Shown here: one piece after another, positions 12,579 through 23,157 of the stretch
Position numbering within the stretch: position 1 is the first letter of the stretch
Layout of the letters: the number at the start of each line of letters is the position of its first letter
Origin: Hawksworthiomyces lignivorus
Lineage: Eukaryota; Ascomycota; Sordariomycetes; Ophiostomatales; Ophiostomataceae
Assembly (NCBI GenBank): GCA_002917075.1
Contig: NTMA01000114.1
Span: forward strand, 1-64,000
DNA: 64,000 bases
Direction of reading: 5' to 3'
Program-made: the position numbers and the translations under genes
The notes under the pieces: model-generated
The model's database searches: none
The model's input: only the letters and a program-made list of their open reading frames with translations
What the model was told of the DNA's origin: nothing

Positions 12579-13520
12579 TGTAACTTGCCTGACTGCCTCT
12601 GTTTGGCCCATCCCCACTGACAAGCTGCCCTAGCCAATCTCTGGTAGGCAGGCACACGCCTCGGGTTGACGCGGGGATGATCGGTCACTGTACTTGTACG
12701 TGCTTAGTTGCACGGCTCACATAGCTACTGGCCCGTCCCCCCCCCCAGCGCGCATTGCATTACGAAAGAAAAACCACCCGTCGGTAGAGAAAAGGACAGG
12801 GGAATTGCGGAATGCCGTCACAAGTCGCCACCGCCAAACGCATCGCGTCTTCGCATGCCAAACTACAACTGTCATAGCCGCAACCACGATAAACTTGCGA
12901 CAGCTTCAACAAATTTGAGACAATCTCAATAGCTGCCCTTTCTTCCCACTCAATTCAGGCTTTCTCCGCTTCCGCCCGCATCTCAAGAGGGCCGCACCCG
13001 GGCGCCAGTTTCATCTCGGCTTCCCCGTCATCTTCCCTGTCTGGTCCTTTTCTTGGCTGTCATCTGACTGGCCTCTTTGGTGTTTCCCTTCATCAAATTA
13101 AGGATTCCATAGATCGACACCAAATCGCCCGCCCATCTCACCGTCTCTCTTCTCGATTACCGGGCTCTCTTGGAGACCAACTTTCTTTTCTTTTACCAGC
13201 CGCTCTGCAGTGCAGCCAAGGACTCGGGGACTTGAGACCAAGCAGTTCGGCGCCATTCTCTTTTCGGCGGTGAACCACAGGCGTACGCAGAGAGTTTCAA
13301 AACGGCCGCCTCCGCCCTCCCTCAGATCCTTGCCACGGAAGGAGACCGCCTGTGTCTCTGTGCGTGTGGGACGAACTGCGTCTTCCATTGCTTGAATTTG
13401 TTTGTCTCTGCTCTCTCCAAAACCAGCTATTGTCTGTCGTCGCTTTTGGGCAGCACACCCTCGACGTCTTCCCTCTGCAGCTCTAGTTACATTCGAGCAA
13501 CAGCCCAGTCGCCGACCGTC

Positions 13521-15303
13521 ATGGCTTCTTCAGCCCCTGCTTCTGCAGATCCAGCAAGGTTGGTGGTGTACCTCATGCTTCGTGTCTTCTGGCGTCTGGA
13601 TTTGAGTCTCCCCCACCCCCCTTCTCGTCGACAGTGTGGCGATTTTCCCCACGGCTGCTCAGTCTTAGCCAAGAGCGAGACTCGGAAATCATCCAGTGTT
13701 TGAGTCTGGCGAAGATGATATTTCCGCATCTTTTGTCTTTTCCCATTCTGAATCACCGTGCCAAGCTGCTGCTGCCTTTCTGGCCGTCCATTCGGCCTTT
13801 TTGAAAGTGTGGGGCAAGCTTCGTATCCCAACCGGGGGGTTAGAGTTCTTTAAGGGAGTGGATGGCAACCGGTTGGCACAGGGAAAAAAGGGAAATCTTG
13901 GACAGCTAGACACAGCCTTGGGGGCACGAGGCGAGCACACGCAAGATGAACACGTGTGAAAGAGAGAAGATGACCATGCACACGCATTGGTTCTTGAAAG
14001 CTGACAATCGGCAGACCCATCCACGTCGTCTTTGTTGGCGCCGGCGCCGTGGGATGTTTCTATGCATCACGGCTACACTACGTAAGTTTCGCTCTCCTTC
14101 CCATCTATGGCTCTCTTGGGGAATTGCTCTCCCTACCACTTTTCTCCGTCCATGCCCAGTCGGTCAGCGGAGCTTCGAGGGCCTCACCTTGGCCGTGTAC
14201 ATGCATGCTGCCTTCAAATTTGCCACCCTACTGACTGTACCCGTCTTTCATTTCCTTTGCAGCCGGAGAATAATGTGCATGTCTCGTTGATTGGCCGCTC
14301 CAACTATGCAGCTTTAGCGAAAGACGGTGTGCAGCTCGAGACCCGCTCTTTTGGTGACTATGTTTTCCATCCGCACGCCGTCTTTCCGTCTGTAGCAGCT
14401 GCGGCGCCGGGTAACTCTTCCACTCGAGCGGCAGACGCCTCTCCTCCTCTCCCTACCCCTCCATCAGGGGGCTGGGACTTTGTTGTCGTTACAACCAAAG
14501 CTTTGCCGGATCGAGTAGACGACGCAGCCACGATTGTCCCCCTAGTGGGACCAAACTCGACTATTGTGCTGATCCAGAATGGCGTCGGCGTCGAGGCGCC
14601 GTATCGAGCACGTTTTCCTCGGACGCCTATTATTAGTGGTGTCACCGTTGTTAGTGCAGAGCAGATCAAACCAGGCGTTATCCGTCAGAACCGCTGGACG
14701 CGGCTGCACCTGGGTCCGTACACCTCTTCTGCAGAGGCATCGACGCCAGCGGTGCCGCAGTCGACTGACCAGCGCTCGGATGAGAGCGTGCTCCTGTTGC
14801 GGGCAGCCAAGGGTGTGGACCAGCTGACGGACTGGTGGACGCGCCTTGGTGGCATTCGTGACATTGAGCCGCTCGACGAAGTTGGCTTGCAGACAGTGCG
14901 GTGGCATAAATTGTGCATCAACGCAGCCTTTAATCCTTCTGCGGTTTTGTCTGGCGGGCGGGGCAATGCCGACATGGCGTCGGATCCAGAACTCCGCATT
15001 CACCTGCGCGCTATCATGGATGAGATCTGGGAAGCCGCCCCGCGTATTCTCGGACGTCCCTTTCCTGACGATCTTGCCCGCCCAGAGCGCATCTTGGCCA
15101 GCACAGACCGCAACAAGGGCGCTCGGCCGAGCATGCTGCTCGACTGGGAAGCAGGTCGACCGCTGGAGCTAGAGGTCATTGTGGGCAATCCGGTGCGCAT
15201 TGCTCGCGCCCGCGGCGTCGAACTACCGCGCATGCAGAGCTTATACGCTCTGCTGCGGAGCGCCCAAAAGACGAGAGAAGAGCGCGCTAAGGGTAAGCTA
15301 TGA
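13521..15303 (+). CDS. 2-dehydropantoate 2-reductase family protein (ApbA/PanE)
   Basis: The predicted protein has 381 residues from three exons: 13521-13558, 14015-14081 and 14263-15303. Introns start GTTGGT and GTAAGT and end GGCAG and TGCAG; phases join cleanly. The N-terminus reads PIHVVFVGAGAVGCFYASRL, a Rossmann fold with GAGAVG at residues 21-26 for NADP(H). A glycine- and threonine-containing loop (VVVTTKALP) follows. The C-terminal helical domain carries WHKLCINAAFNP, whose lysine (about residue 251) matches the catalytic lysine of ketopantoate reductase. Family members reduce 2-dehydropantoate to pantoate in pantothenate synthesis. Fungi carry several paralogs, so this copy may act on another 2-keto acid or alcohol. 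Intron 1 is long at 456 bp and its GTTGGT donor is non-consensus, so exon 1 is the least certain part. Confidence 0.87.
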
Positions 15304-15571
15304 AGAAGCAGCCAATCTTTTGAAAAATATACAATATCCAAATGTACATAATGTCGTGGAAATTCTAGTTCGCATTGTATCTATTACGCATCGTTCATGT
15401 TGCACTCAAATGGGTATCTCTTTATTTGTCTTCATTTTATGCTTTGTTCGTTGTTATTTTCCCACATCACCAGCGTCATATGCCCCGAGTCTTTATTCCT
15501 GCAGGGCGTAGAAGGAGAGTCCCGCCAAGATATCAAAAGCACATGATCTGCGCTGTATTCTAGATTTTCTT

Positions 15572-17388
15572 TTATTTCGCCCATGGCGCACGCGTCATGC
15601 TGCTCTGTGCGGAGGTTGACTCGCTTCCACCAGCCGCCGGCTGGTTTTGTCTAGAGGGAAATTGCGTTTCCGGCGGAGCCCTTGCTGCCGGCGATGCTAC
15701 AGGTCCACCAGGCCGTACCGTATGCACACCACGGGGTATCGGAGGCGCAGATGCTACGGTGGCGGGCACGCGCGAGTAGGGGATGCCAGGCCCTGGCAGG
15801 CCGGTCGGCCCGAAGCCAGGCATGCGGGTTGCCTGCGCCCACGGTGCCGCCGTGGGCGCCATCGGCGCCTGTGCGGCCGAGGCTGACGGCCCTTTCAAGG
15901 CGGCCGCCGTGGCAGCCGCCGCCAGCGGCTGGTTGGCCATGTGCACGGTGGTGGCGGGGGCGTCGGCGTCCGGGTCTGCGTCCCAGGCGAAGAGCGAGCC
16001 AAAGGGGAAGTGCTGGACGACGGGGAACTTGGACAGGACCTCGGCGTTGAACATCTTGATCATGCCCTTGTTGATCTTGCCCCAGCCCTCCTTGATGCCG
16101 GACACGTCGAACAGGATAGGGCTGTGCTCCCAAAAGGGGCCCTTTTTGACGTCGTCGATGAACCCCACCGCCGAGAAGTACAGGTTGCGCTCGCGCTGCG
16201 TCTCCACCGTCGTCGGCTTGAGAATGTCGGCCGGCTTCGGCGCCCGCGGCGCCGAGCCCTCCTGCGGCATAGGCTCTGCCGCCCCGCTGCTGCCTGACGG
16301 ACTTGCGTAGATCGGCCGCGCCAGCTGCGCGGAGCCGAAAATGTACGGCAGGAAGGAGTGGTCGTCGAGGCCCCAGACGCCGTGGGATCCGGCAGGCTCC
16401 AGCGTGTACGTGAGGATGAGCTTGCGGACGACATGGAGGTATCTGCCGACGCGCAAATTAGTACTAGGTAAACATTTAAAAAAAAATAAAAAAATAAAAA
16501 AAAGCAAGTGCTTCTCTCCGGGAGAACTTACGGCTCAAGCACGCCGAGGACGATGCTCCGCTCCACGGCCTCGCCGTCGGGCCCCGGGTCGCCGTCGGCA
16601 AACACGCCAAGCTTCCACAGGCACCCCAGGAACGCCAGGAAGCTCAGCTCGTGCCCGGTGCCGTAGTCGAGCCGCTGGCTGCTGCCGAAGCTGCCCAGAA
16701 AGTACTCCTGGACCTCGTCGAGGGCGGTGGGCGCAGCTTCCTGCTCTGGCTCCTGCTCCTGCTCCTGCTCCTGGTCCTGGCTCGGCTCCTGCTTCTGGTC
16801 CGCACCCCCGCCGCCTGCCGCTGCGCTGCGGCTCCCGGCCAGCGTCGGGAGGTACTCGGCCAGGAGGCCGTCCTTGCGGATGCGCTCGCCCAGCAGGCGG
16901 TGCCACGTGCGGAAGCTGACGTTGCCGAAGCGGCGCGGGCCCGGGTCCGGCGGCGCCTCGTCGACCAGCGCGGCCAGCCGCGCCAGCAGCTGCTGCAGGC
17001 GCTGGACGGACGGCGGGTCGGCGCGCGGGCTCTGCAGGGTGAAGAGGGTGGTGGCGGCGGCAGTGGGGGCCGCGGGCGGCGCCGCCGTCGTGCGCGGGCA
17101 CAGCGCGTGGTTCAGCTGCAGCACGAACAGGCCAATGTCGCGGTACGCGCGCGACACCAGGAAGCGGGCCACGTCCGGCCCGTCGTGGATGCGCTTCGCC
17201 GGGCGCACAAAGACGTGGCCGCGCCCGCCGTCGGGCAGGCGCTCCAGCTTGGGCAGCCCTGGCCGCACGGAGGCCGCTGCGTGAGGAGGATGAGGGGGGT
17301 GCGGGGCAGAAGACGACGACGAGGATGCCGACGGCAGAGGCGCGCCGGGCGCATCTGGCACAGCAGCAGGTGATCCAGTAGAAGCCAT
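15572..17388 (-). CDS. RRD1: Serine/threonine protein phosphatase 2A activator (PTPA/RRD family, RRD1-like)
   Basis: Two exons, 17388-16532 and 16442-15572, encode 575 residues. The 89-bp intron has a GTAAGT donor, a TACTAAT branch site and a CAG end. PTPA proteins are peptidyl-prolyl isomerases that help load metal into and activate PP2A-type phosphatases. Family motifs are present in order: [11 protein letters not shown] (about 156-166), [20 protein letters not shown] (about 231-250), [17 protein letters not shown], and [10 protein letters not shown]. Two parts are unusual. A low-complexity acidic insert of about 40 residues (183-222, Gln-Glu dipeptides) splits the helical core, and a long Ala/Pro/Gly-rich tail of about 130 residues ends in APWAK. 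The long tail favours RRD1 over RRD2. I recall fungal RRD1 as somewhat shorter (around 400-480 residues). A GC-rich antisense strand gives several long shadow frames. Confidence 0.92.
16743..16800 (-). repeat. Hexanucleotide-like repeat encoding Gln-Glu tract
   Basis: CTCCTG units on the plus strand repeat across this stretch and translate on the minus strand to alternating Gln and Glu (about residues 204-217 of the PTPA protein). Slippage of this unit is the likely source of the acidic insert. The unit length keeps the frame. Confidence 0.8.
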
Positions 17389-18069
17389 CGTGTTCTTTTG
17401 GAGCCTAATTCAACTTTTTCTTTTGTGGTTTTCGACGGTGGGTTGAGGTTGAAGTGATGTGGGGGGTTTAAGCGCGGACGCGGCCTGTTTTGCGTTTGGT
17501 TCGCAGCGCGGTTACATGATTACGCATCTGTGACAGAGAGCGTATTTTTTATGGATTGTCATCAAGGCATGGTCCTCAGTTTGCTCCATCTTTCTGCTGT
17601 TAGCCATTTCGCTCTTCATGTTTTCATTTTCTCGTTAATCTCTTTCGATAATTCTACAAACTCTGTGAAAAAAACTTCAAGTTTCGTCGTAGCTTTCCCA
17701 TCTGCGTTCTGTGTACCTCAGCCATTACGTCACATTCCCTCGTGCGCTCTCTTACCAACAGTTTCATTGCAGATATTAGAGATCATTGAATACAATGTAA
17801 ACTTTTTTTTTTTTTACTTTGGCTTTTTTGTACAATCGCTACTCTTGCTATATATATATATATGTAAGACAGTATTCAACAATAAAGGAAATTTTAATGC
17901 AGTGAAAATGCAGCGGATATAGATTCCCCCCCCCCAGACGCCAGCGATGCTGAAAATCACCATATAGACCAAGACAAATGCTTTCCGATCCAGTTGCGCA
18001 AAGCTACTGTTTGTGATGAATGCAGAACAAGAAAAGAAACATTTGGATAACATGCCCGCAACACGCGGC
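17389..18069. other. Intergenic: RRD1 promoter and ABC transporter 3' flank
   Basis: About 680 bp between the RRD1 start and the ABC transporter stop, both on the minus strand. It contains a (TA)n run near 17851-17863, a T tract near 17806-17816 and C10 at 17926-17935. The 5' leader of RRD1 just above 17388 is CT-rich on the minus strand. I see no further gene. Confidence 0.6.
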
Positions 18070-21000
18070 TTACCGAGACCACAGCCTCCAGCGCTTCTTC
18101 TTCTGCGCGGCCTCGTCCCGATGATATCCTTCTTCTTGCACATTGTGCCTGCCCACAATCTCAAGGAAGACCTGGTCGAGCGTTGTCGGGCTCACGCTGT
18201 AGTGGTCGATACCAAGTTCTTCACGATGCTCATCCAGCAGGACAACCAACTTGCCAATGGCGCTGGTCGTGGACGCAGATGACGAAGCTTCTACATCCGA
18301 ATCAGAGGCAACTTTAATCTCATCAACATCTACATCGTCTTCCGCAGAAGTGACGAGTCTGCCCCCTTTTAGGGGAATAGCAAACCGCATTTGGCCGTGG
18401 TATGTCTCGTCGTCAATTTCGGCGCCAGGGAACGACTCCTGCACCCACTGCCGCAGCCGCGCCGTGTCGGCGTCCGACGTCCGCGGGGCTCCGCGGCACA
18501 CCAGATGTACATACAGGCGGTTGCCGAAGCGGGCGCGCAGGTTCTCGATGTCGCCTGCGGCCAGCATGCGGCGCGCCAGAATGCCCGCCCGCCCGGCCAG
18601 CGCGTCGGCCTCCTCCATGGAGTGGGTTGTCAGCAGGATCGACCGGCCGGGCACCGTAGCAGCCAGAGTCCTCCACATGATGCGCTTGGCGGCGGCGTCG
18701 AGGCCGGACGAGGGCTCGTCCAGCAGCACGACGGCCGGATTGCCCATCAGAGCGATGCCCAGGCTGAGCTTCCGCTTGTTGCCGCCCGACAGCGCGTGCG
18801 CCTGCCGGTCGCCGAACGCGGCCAGGCCCACGGCGCGGATGACGGCCTGCACGTTGTGCTCGACGTCGGCGATGCCGCGCACGCGCGCATAGAACCGCAG
18901 GTGCTCGCGCACCGTCATCTGGTCGACGGCGTCAAACTGCGGGCACACGCCCAGGCTGCCGCGGGCGGCCACGAGCCGCTTCGTCACCGATATGTCCTCC
19001 ACGAAGATGTCGCCGTCGTCCGGCTTGAGGTCGCCGCGGATCATGGAGATCGTCGTTGACTTGCCGGCGCCATTCGGTCCGAGAAGCGCAAAAACTTCGC
19101 CGTGCTCGACGTTAAAGGTAACATTGTCGACAGCCGTGTTGCGCCCAAATGTCTTGGTAACATGAGACACGCGCAGTCCGCCCGCCGCCAGGCTTTCGTC
19201 TTGGTTCTGCTCTTCCAGAGGAACCGCGCCGTCTTCCACATCGTCTGGGCCGTCTTGTCCGCTAGGCTGAGACTGCTGCCGCCGCTGCCGCCGCAGCATC
19301 CGCGTGAATCGATGAAACGATGCGCCGACGTTGCCGCTGTCGAACCAGAGAAGCAGTCCAAAAAGAAGGAACGACTGCAGAAATAGGTAGAGGATCGGCC
19401 CTCCATAGAGCGTAATGGTGCCCGGGTTGGTGTTGATCTGGTTGCCGGAGCATGTCACAGAAAAGAGGTTGAGGCTGACGAGCAGAGAGCGGGTCACGGA
19501 GCCGATAGGTGCGACAGCAGAGACGACAAAATGGACGACAAGCAAGAAGTCGTCAACGCGGTCGACCGGAGCATAGGTAATGGTGCAGAGGTAGGCGATC
19601 ATATACACAAGGAAGATAACAGCCTGGTAGGCAGCAGTAATGGCATAGGCCGCCAGCTGGTTGCGCGAGAAGAGCGACACCACATAGGCCAGCAGCGCCG
19701 AAGCAAGACCGTACAGTGTGAAAATAAGGAAGAGATAACCGACATGGTACCAGACGCTCGACAGGGCCGCAAAGAGAATAGTGACCACGGCAGACGAGAC
19801 CAGTACGATGGCAAAGTCAAATGCCAAATAGGCCATCCACAGAGGCAGAGCACGAACACCGTTCGAGTACTCCAGGCCACGGACGTGGCGGCGCCGCTCC
19901 AGATTCGGGTACAGCGAAAAGAACCCGGGATAGGCGGCGCATGCCAGACACACGTATACGAGCAGCTGAAGAGAATTGCCTGTGCTGGGCGCCCAAGGAA
20001 TGTCAAAATCGGCATAGCTGGCCGAGATGGACAGGTTGGAGAGAAGAGCATCCAGAAGATTCTGGCCGAAGAAAGCATTGACCGGGTCCAGCACGTCTCC
20101 GAGGTATGCTACGGTGGGCGGCGAGGTGGCATCACCCAGCCAGAAGCCGGCGGGCGTGACGTTCCTGCGGTACTGAACCATGAGATTGTTGAAATCGTCA
20201 AACGTATCGGCCATGGTGATGTTCTGCAATATGCTTGCAACTGCTGCATCGTCAGAGCTGCTGCTGCCGCTCCCATCGCTGGTGCTATTCGTGAACATGG
20301 GACCAATGAGGCCAAGGAGTGCGTTGAGATCCGTGAATCGCGACTGCGGGCCAGCGATGAGAAACAGAATGTCTCCAGCGTCTGCCAGGTTCTGGGGCGT
20401 GTCGCCGGACAGCTGATCGGCCGACGAGCAGCCGATCGGGCTCTGGCCTTTGATGAAGAGCGTGACCAGGCCGGCAGCAACAATGGGAATGATCACGGCC
20501 GCAAACGACGGGAACCAGTTTCCCTTGAAGACGACGCATCGCTTCACGAAGAGGACGCGCGCCTGCTGCCAATAGCCGATGCGGCGGCCAGACAAGAGCT
20601 TCAGGCCTTTGTGGCCTTCTCCAGCCTCGTTCTTGCCGGACTCCGAAGCGTCCTCGTCCGGAACCAGCACCTCCGTGACGGTCGTCTGGCTGCCGCTTGC
20701 CGTCGTCTTCTCCACTGCGTCTCTGCCGCTCTTCTCGTCTTGTTCGTGGTCGACCTGGCCTTGCTCGTGTTCGTGCTGTTCCTTCTGCACTTCTTCGGCC
20801 AGCTGCAGGAAGACGTCTTCGAGGGTCGGGCCAGAAAACCGGTAATCAGACACGCCGTTTGCTTCCAGGGTGCGAATGACCCTGGCGGCCAGGCTCGACG
20901 AAGGCGCAACGTACGTGACCATGTCAAAGGCGTTCTTTTTCGTGACGCCGTCGACGTCTGGAAGATCGCGGTCGCTGTTTATCGCCACGATCACCTTGCC

Positions 21001-23157
21001 GGTCTTCTTCGTCTTTGGCACGTGAATGCGGTAGCCCCCGCCAAGGCGGTCCTTGAGAGCCGCAGAGGAGCCCTCCGCCCGCAGCGTGCCCTTGGACAAG
21101 ATGGCAATGTGGTCAGACAGCAGGTCGGCCTCGTCGAGGAAGTGCGTGGTCATGATGATGGTGCGGCGGCCCCGCTCGGCCAGGAGGATGTCCCAGATCT
21201 TGCGGCGGCTCAGCGGGTCGAGGCCGCTGGAGACCTCGTCGACGCAGCACACGGCGCTGCCGCCCGTCAGCATCATGCCCAGCTGGAGCTTGCGCTGCTG
21301 GCCGCCGGAGAGCGTCTTGGCCCGGGCCTTGGCCTTGACCTCGAGGTCGATGGACGCGATGAGCTGGCGGATGTCGTCGGGCGTCGCGCGGCTGAAGGGC
21401 GCCTTGAGGCGGTTGAAGATGCGGAGGTGCTCCTCGACGGTCAGCTCGTCCCACATGACGTTCTTCTGCGGCGCGATGCCCAGCCCCCCCGTGCCGTCGA
21501 GCGTGATGCGGCCGCTCGTGAGCTTGCTGGTGCCCGCAATCGCGTCCAGGGTGGTGCTCTTGCCGCTGCCGTTGGCGCCGAGCAGGACGAGAATCTGCCC
21601 GTGGCTGGCCGACAGCGTCAGCTCGCTCACGGCGTGCACCGGCTCGCGCGGCTTGGAGATCCACCCAAAGGCCCTCCGCAGAGGACCAGGGCTGTACGTC
21701 TTGCTGAAGCCGTCCAGCTGCAGGGCGGGGAGCGGGTTGCCGTTCTCGTCGACGCCGCCGCCCGGCGGGCGTGTCTCGATGTTGCGGCCGGTCGTCGTCG
21801 TGCCGTGCAGGTAGCGCTCGATGTAGGCGCCTAGAACGGGGTAGGCAAAGATGTGGATCGCGATGAAAATCCAGAGGACGATGCTCGGTATGTTCCAGGA
21901 GCTCCCAGGAGGGACGCGGAGGAGATCGACAGGCCACTCGTGCCGCTCAAACCGGGCTACGTTGGTAATGAAGTACACATAATTGCAGGGCGCAAACAGC
22001 AGGCTGAGGACGGCCACAGTGGCCGTCTTCGGATAGCTGACGGTCTGGGCGATGATGGCAAGGAGAAGATAGACGATCGTGACGGTGACGCCGCTGAGCT
22101 GCGACCGGCGGAAGAGAGAAGCGCCGAGCAGGGACATGGACGCGAGCGCAAGGCCGACGGACACGTGGTACAAAATGATCACGGCGGCATTGGAATGCGC
22201 AAAGACGCTGGCAGCAACAACAGCAGAACCTATCACCCAGCCTGGCAGATAGAGCATCGAGAACGAGATGTGGTAGGAGACGAGACGTGCGACCTGAGCC
22301 TCGCCCCAGCGGCGGCCAGAAACCGACGTCGTCATCATGGCGTCGATCAGCGTAGACATGCCCGTCTCGCGCTCCGTAGCAACAAAGCCAGTCAGATGGT
22401 AGCAGATGCCGATGACGCCGGAGATGAAGCTGACACCGAGGAAGTTGGTCAGGGACGACTGGTACTCCACGCGAATGCGGTCGTTGCGCTGTTGAGGAGT
22501 CAGAGACGTAAATGGATATTCATGGACGTCGGCATCCGCAATGGAATTGTCGGCAGGCCCTTCTCCGGTCTGCTGGCCGACGATGGCGGAATCAATGGCG
22601 TGCTGGAAGGGGAGCATGTAGACTTCGCCGTCGTTGGTGCCTTTGTCGACGTTGATCCGGCCCGCACCCAGCGAGCCGTCGAGCCGAATGTTGTACTTCC
22701 ACACGCCATCCGGGCCTTCATCGGGGGAGGCAATAAAGAGGACGGCGCCATAGCAGGCGGTCACGCCACGCAACGTGCTGTGGCAGACGGTATCAAGCTG
22801 GCTCTCGTTGGCCAGGCGCACGACCTTGCTTCCTGCATCTTCGACTTGAGAGGCGAGGTTGTCGATGACGGCGTCAATGGCACCGCCAGCGAAGCCGCCG
22901 TTATAGAGTGCTACAGTCTGGCGACCAACGGTCCTGGCATCGGCGAGGGCGTCGGGCAAAGAGAGCAGCGGTTTCAGGCTTCCAAATCCGAAGACGGCAG
23001 ACGGAACGAAAAGGTACTTTGCAAAAGAAAAGAAGACGAACAGGACCAGAGGAATGATGAAAGTGCGCCACACAGTGGCATGTGGATGCCGGATGAAGAC
23101 GATACGTAAGTTCTTGGCGGTAAGCGTCCAGACCTGGCGGAAAAAGAGGGCAGTCAT
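18070..23157 (-). CDS. ABC transporter, ABCA subfamily, full-length, two half-transporters
   Basis: A single uninterrupted exon encodes 1695 residues. I start it at the first in-frame ATG (23157); the frame is open upstream but only from non-ATG codons. The order is TMD1 - NBD1 - TMD2 - NBD2, typical of ABCA. TMD1 has a first membrane helix near 33-52, a large extracytosolic loop (about 60-240) and a helix cluster at about 240-450. NBD1 has Walker A GANGSGKST (528-536), Q-loop Q564, LSGGQ (616-620), Walker B CVDE (638-641) and H672. TMD2 has a helix near 883-903, a loop with several N-glycosylation sequons, and helices at about 1062-1270. NBD2 has GPNGAGKST (1360-1368), LSGGN (1456-1460), LLDE (1478-1481) and H1512. 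Both sites look catalytically intact. ABCA proteins usually move lipids across membranes; the substrate here is unknown. Only some filamentous ascomycetes keep this subfamily. Confidence 0.95.
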   Translation of the reverse strand: MTALFFRQVWTLTAKNLRIVFIRHPHATVWRTFIIPLVLFVFFSFAKYLFVPSAVFGFGSLKPLLSLPDALADARTVGRQTVALYNGGFAGGAIDAVIDNLASQVEDAGSKVVRLANESQLDTVCHSTLRGVTACYGAVLFIASPDEGPDGVWKYNIRLDGSLGAGRINVDKGTNDGEVYMLPFQHAIDSAIVGQQTGEGPADNSIADADVHEYPFTSLTPQQRNDRIRVEYQSSLTNFLGVSFISGVIGICYHLTGFVATERETGMSTLIDAMMTTSVSGRRWGEAQVARLVSYHISFSMLYLPGWVIGSAVVAASVFAHSNAAVIILYHVSVGLALASMSLLGASLFRRSQLSGVTVTIVYLLLAIIAQTVSYPKTATVAVLSLLFAPCNYVYFITNVARFERHEWPVDLLRVPPGSSWNIPSIVLWIFIAIHIFAYPVLGAYIERYLHGTTTTGRNIETRPPGGGVDENGNPLPALQLDGFSKTYSPGPLRRAFGWISKPREPVHAVSELTLSASHGQILVLLGANGSGKSTTLDAIAGTSKLTSGRITLDGTGGLGIAPQKNVMWDELTVEEHLRIFNRLKAPFSRATPDDIRQLIASIDLEVKAKARAKTLSGGQQRKLQLGMMLTGGSAVCCVDEVSSGLDPLSRRKIWDILLAERGRRTIIMTTHFLDEADLLSDHIAILSKGTLRAEGSSAALKDRLGGGYRIHVPKTKKTGKVIVAINSDRDLPDVDGVTKKNAFDMVTYVAPSSSLAARVIRTLEANGVSDYRFSGPTLEDVFLQLAEEVQKEQHEHEQGQVDHEQDEKSGRDAVEKTTASGSQTTVTEVLVPDEDASESGKNEAGEGHKGLKLLSGRRIGYWQQARVLFVKRCVVFKGNWFPSFAAVIIPIVAAGLVTLFIKGQSPIGCSSADQLSGDTPQNLADAGDILFLIAGPQSRFTDLNALLGLIGPMFTNSTSDGSGSSSSDDAAVASILQNITMADTFDDFNNLMVQYRRNVTPAGFWLGDATSPPTVAYLGDVLDPVNAFFGQNLLDALLSNLSISASYADFDIPWAPSTGNSLQLLVYVCLACAAYPGFFSLYPNLERRRHVRGLEYSNGVRALPLWMAYLAFDFAIVLVSSAVVTILFAALSSVWYHVGYLFLIFTLYGLASALLAYVVSLFSRNQLAAYAITAAYQAVIFLVYMIAYLCTITYAPVDRVDDFLLVVHFVVSAVAPIGSVTRSLLVSLNLFSVTCSGNQINTNPGTITLYGGPILYLFLQSFLLFGLLLWFDSGNVGASFHRFTRMLRRQRRQQSQPSGQDGPDDVEDGAVPLEEQNQDESLAAGGLRVSHVTKTFGRNTAVDNVTFNVEHGEVFALLGPNGAGKSTTISMIRGDLKPDDGDIFVEDISVTKRLVAARGSLGVCPQFDAVDQMTVREHLRFYARVRGIADVEHNVQAVIRAVGLAAFGDRQAHALSGGNKRKLSLGIALMGNPAVVLLDEPSSGLDAAAKRIMWRTLAATVPGRSILLTTHSMEEADALAGRAGILARRMLAAGDIENLRARFGNRLYVHLVCRGAPRTSDADTARLRQWVQESFPGAEIDDETYHGQMRFAIPLKGGRLVTSAEDDVDVDEIKVASDSDVEASSSASTTSAIGKLVVLLDEHREELGIDHYSVSPTTLDQVFLEIVGRHNVQEEGYHRDEAAQKKKRWRLWSR

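Larger units (their letters stand above)
1..13520. other. Gene-poor region, no convincing gene
   Basis: I read about 13.5 kb here on both strands without finding a protein I recognise. The open frames are short (mostly under 140 codons), overlap each other on both strands, and often begin at non-ATG codons, as chance frames do. The region holds many homopolymer runs (G16 at 1926-1941, C13 at 4354-4366, A20 at 4459-4478, G12 at 8038-8049, a 38-bp T tract at 9416-9453, G19 beside an N gap at 10227-10245, G15 at 11922-11936, C10 at 12737-12746) and a few small tandem repeats. I see no recognisable transposase, reverse transcriptase or LTR. It could be decayed repeat DNA or long regulatory DNA. 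Confidence 0.6.

Noticed and set aside
12537..12600. Regularly spaced repeats that might be a CRISPR array
   Set aside because: The units are 10-bp tandem copies without spacers, in a fungal nuclear sequence.
16651..17373. 240-codon plus-strand ORF opposite RRD1
   Set aside because: Antisense to conserved PTPA motifs, with an Arg/Ala/Gly-biased translation.
19531..21834. 767-codon plus-strand ORF opposite the ABCA gene
   Set aside because: It lies wholly antisense to a clear transporter exon. High GC at third codon positions of the sense gene removes stops on the other strand. Its translation is low-complexity and has no family features.
21853..23109. 418-codon plus-strand ORF opposite the ABCA N-terminal half
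   Set aside because: Antisense shadow of the same gene for the same reason.
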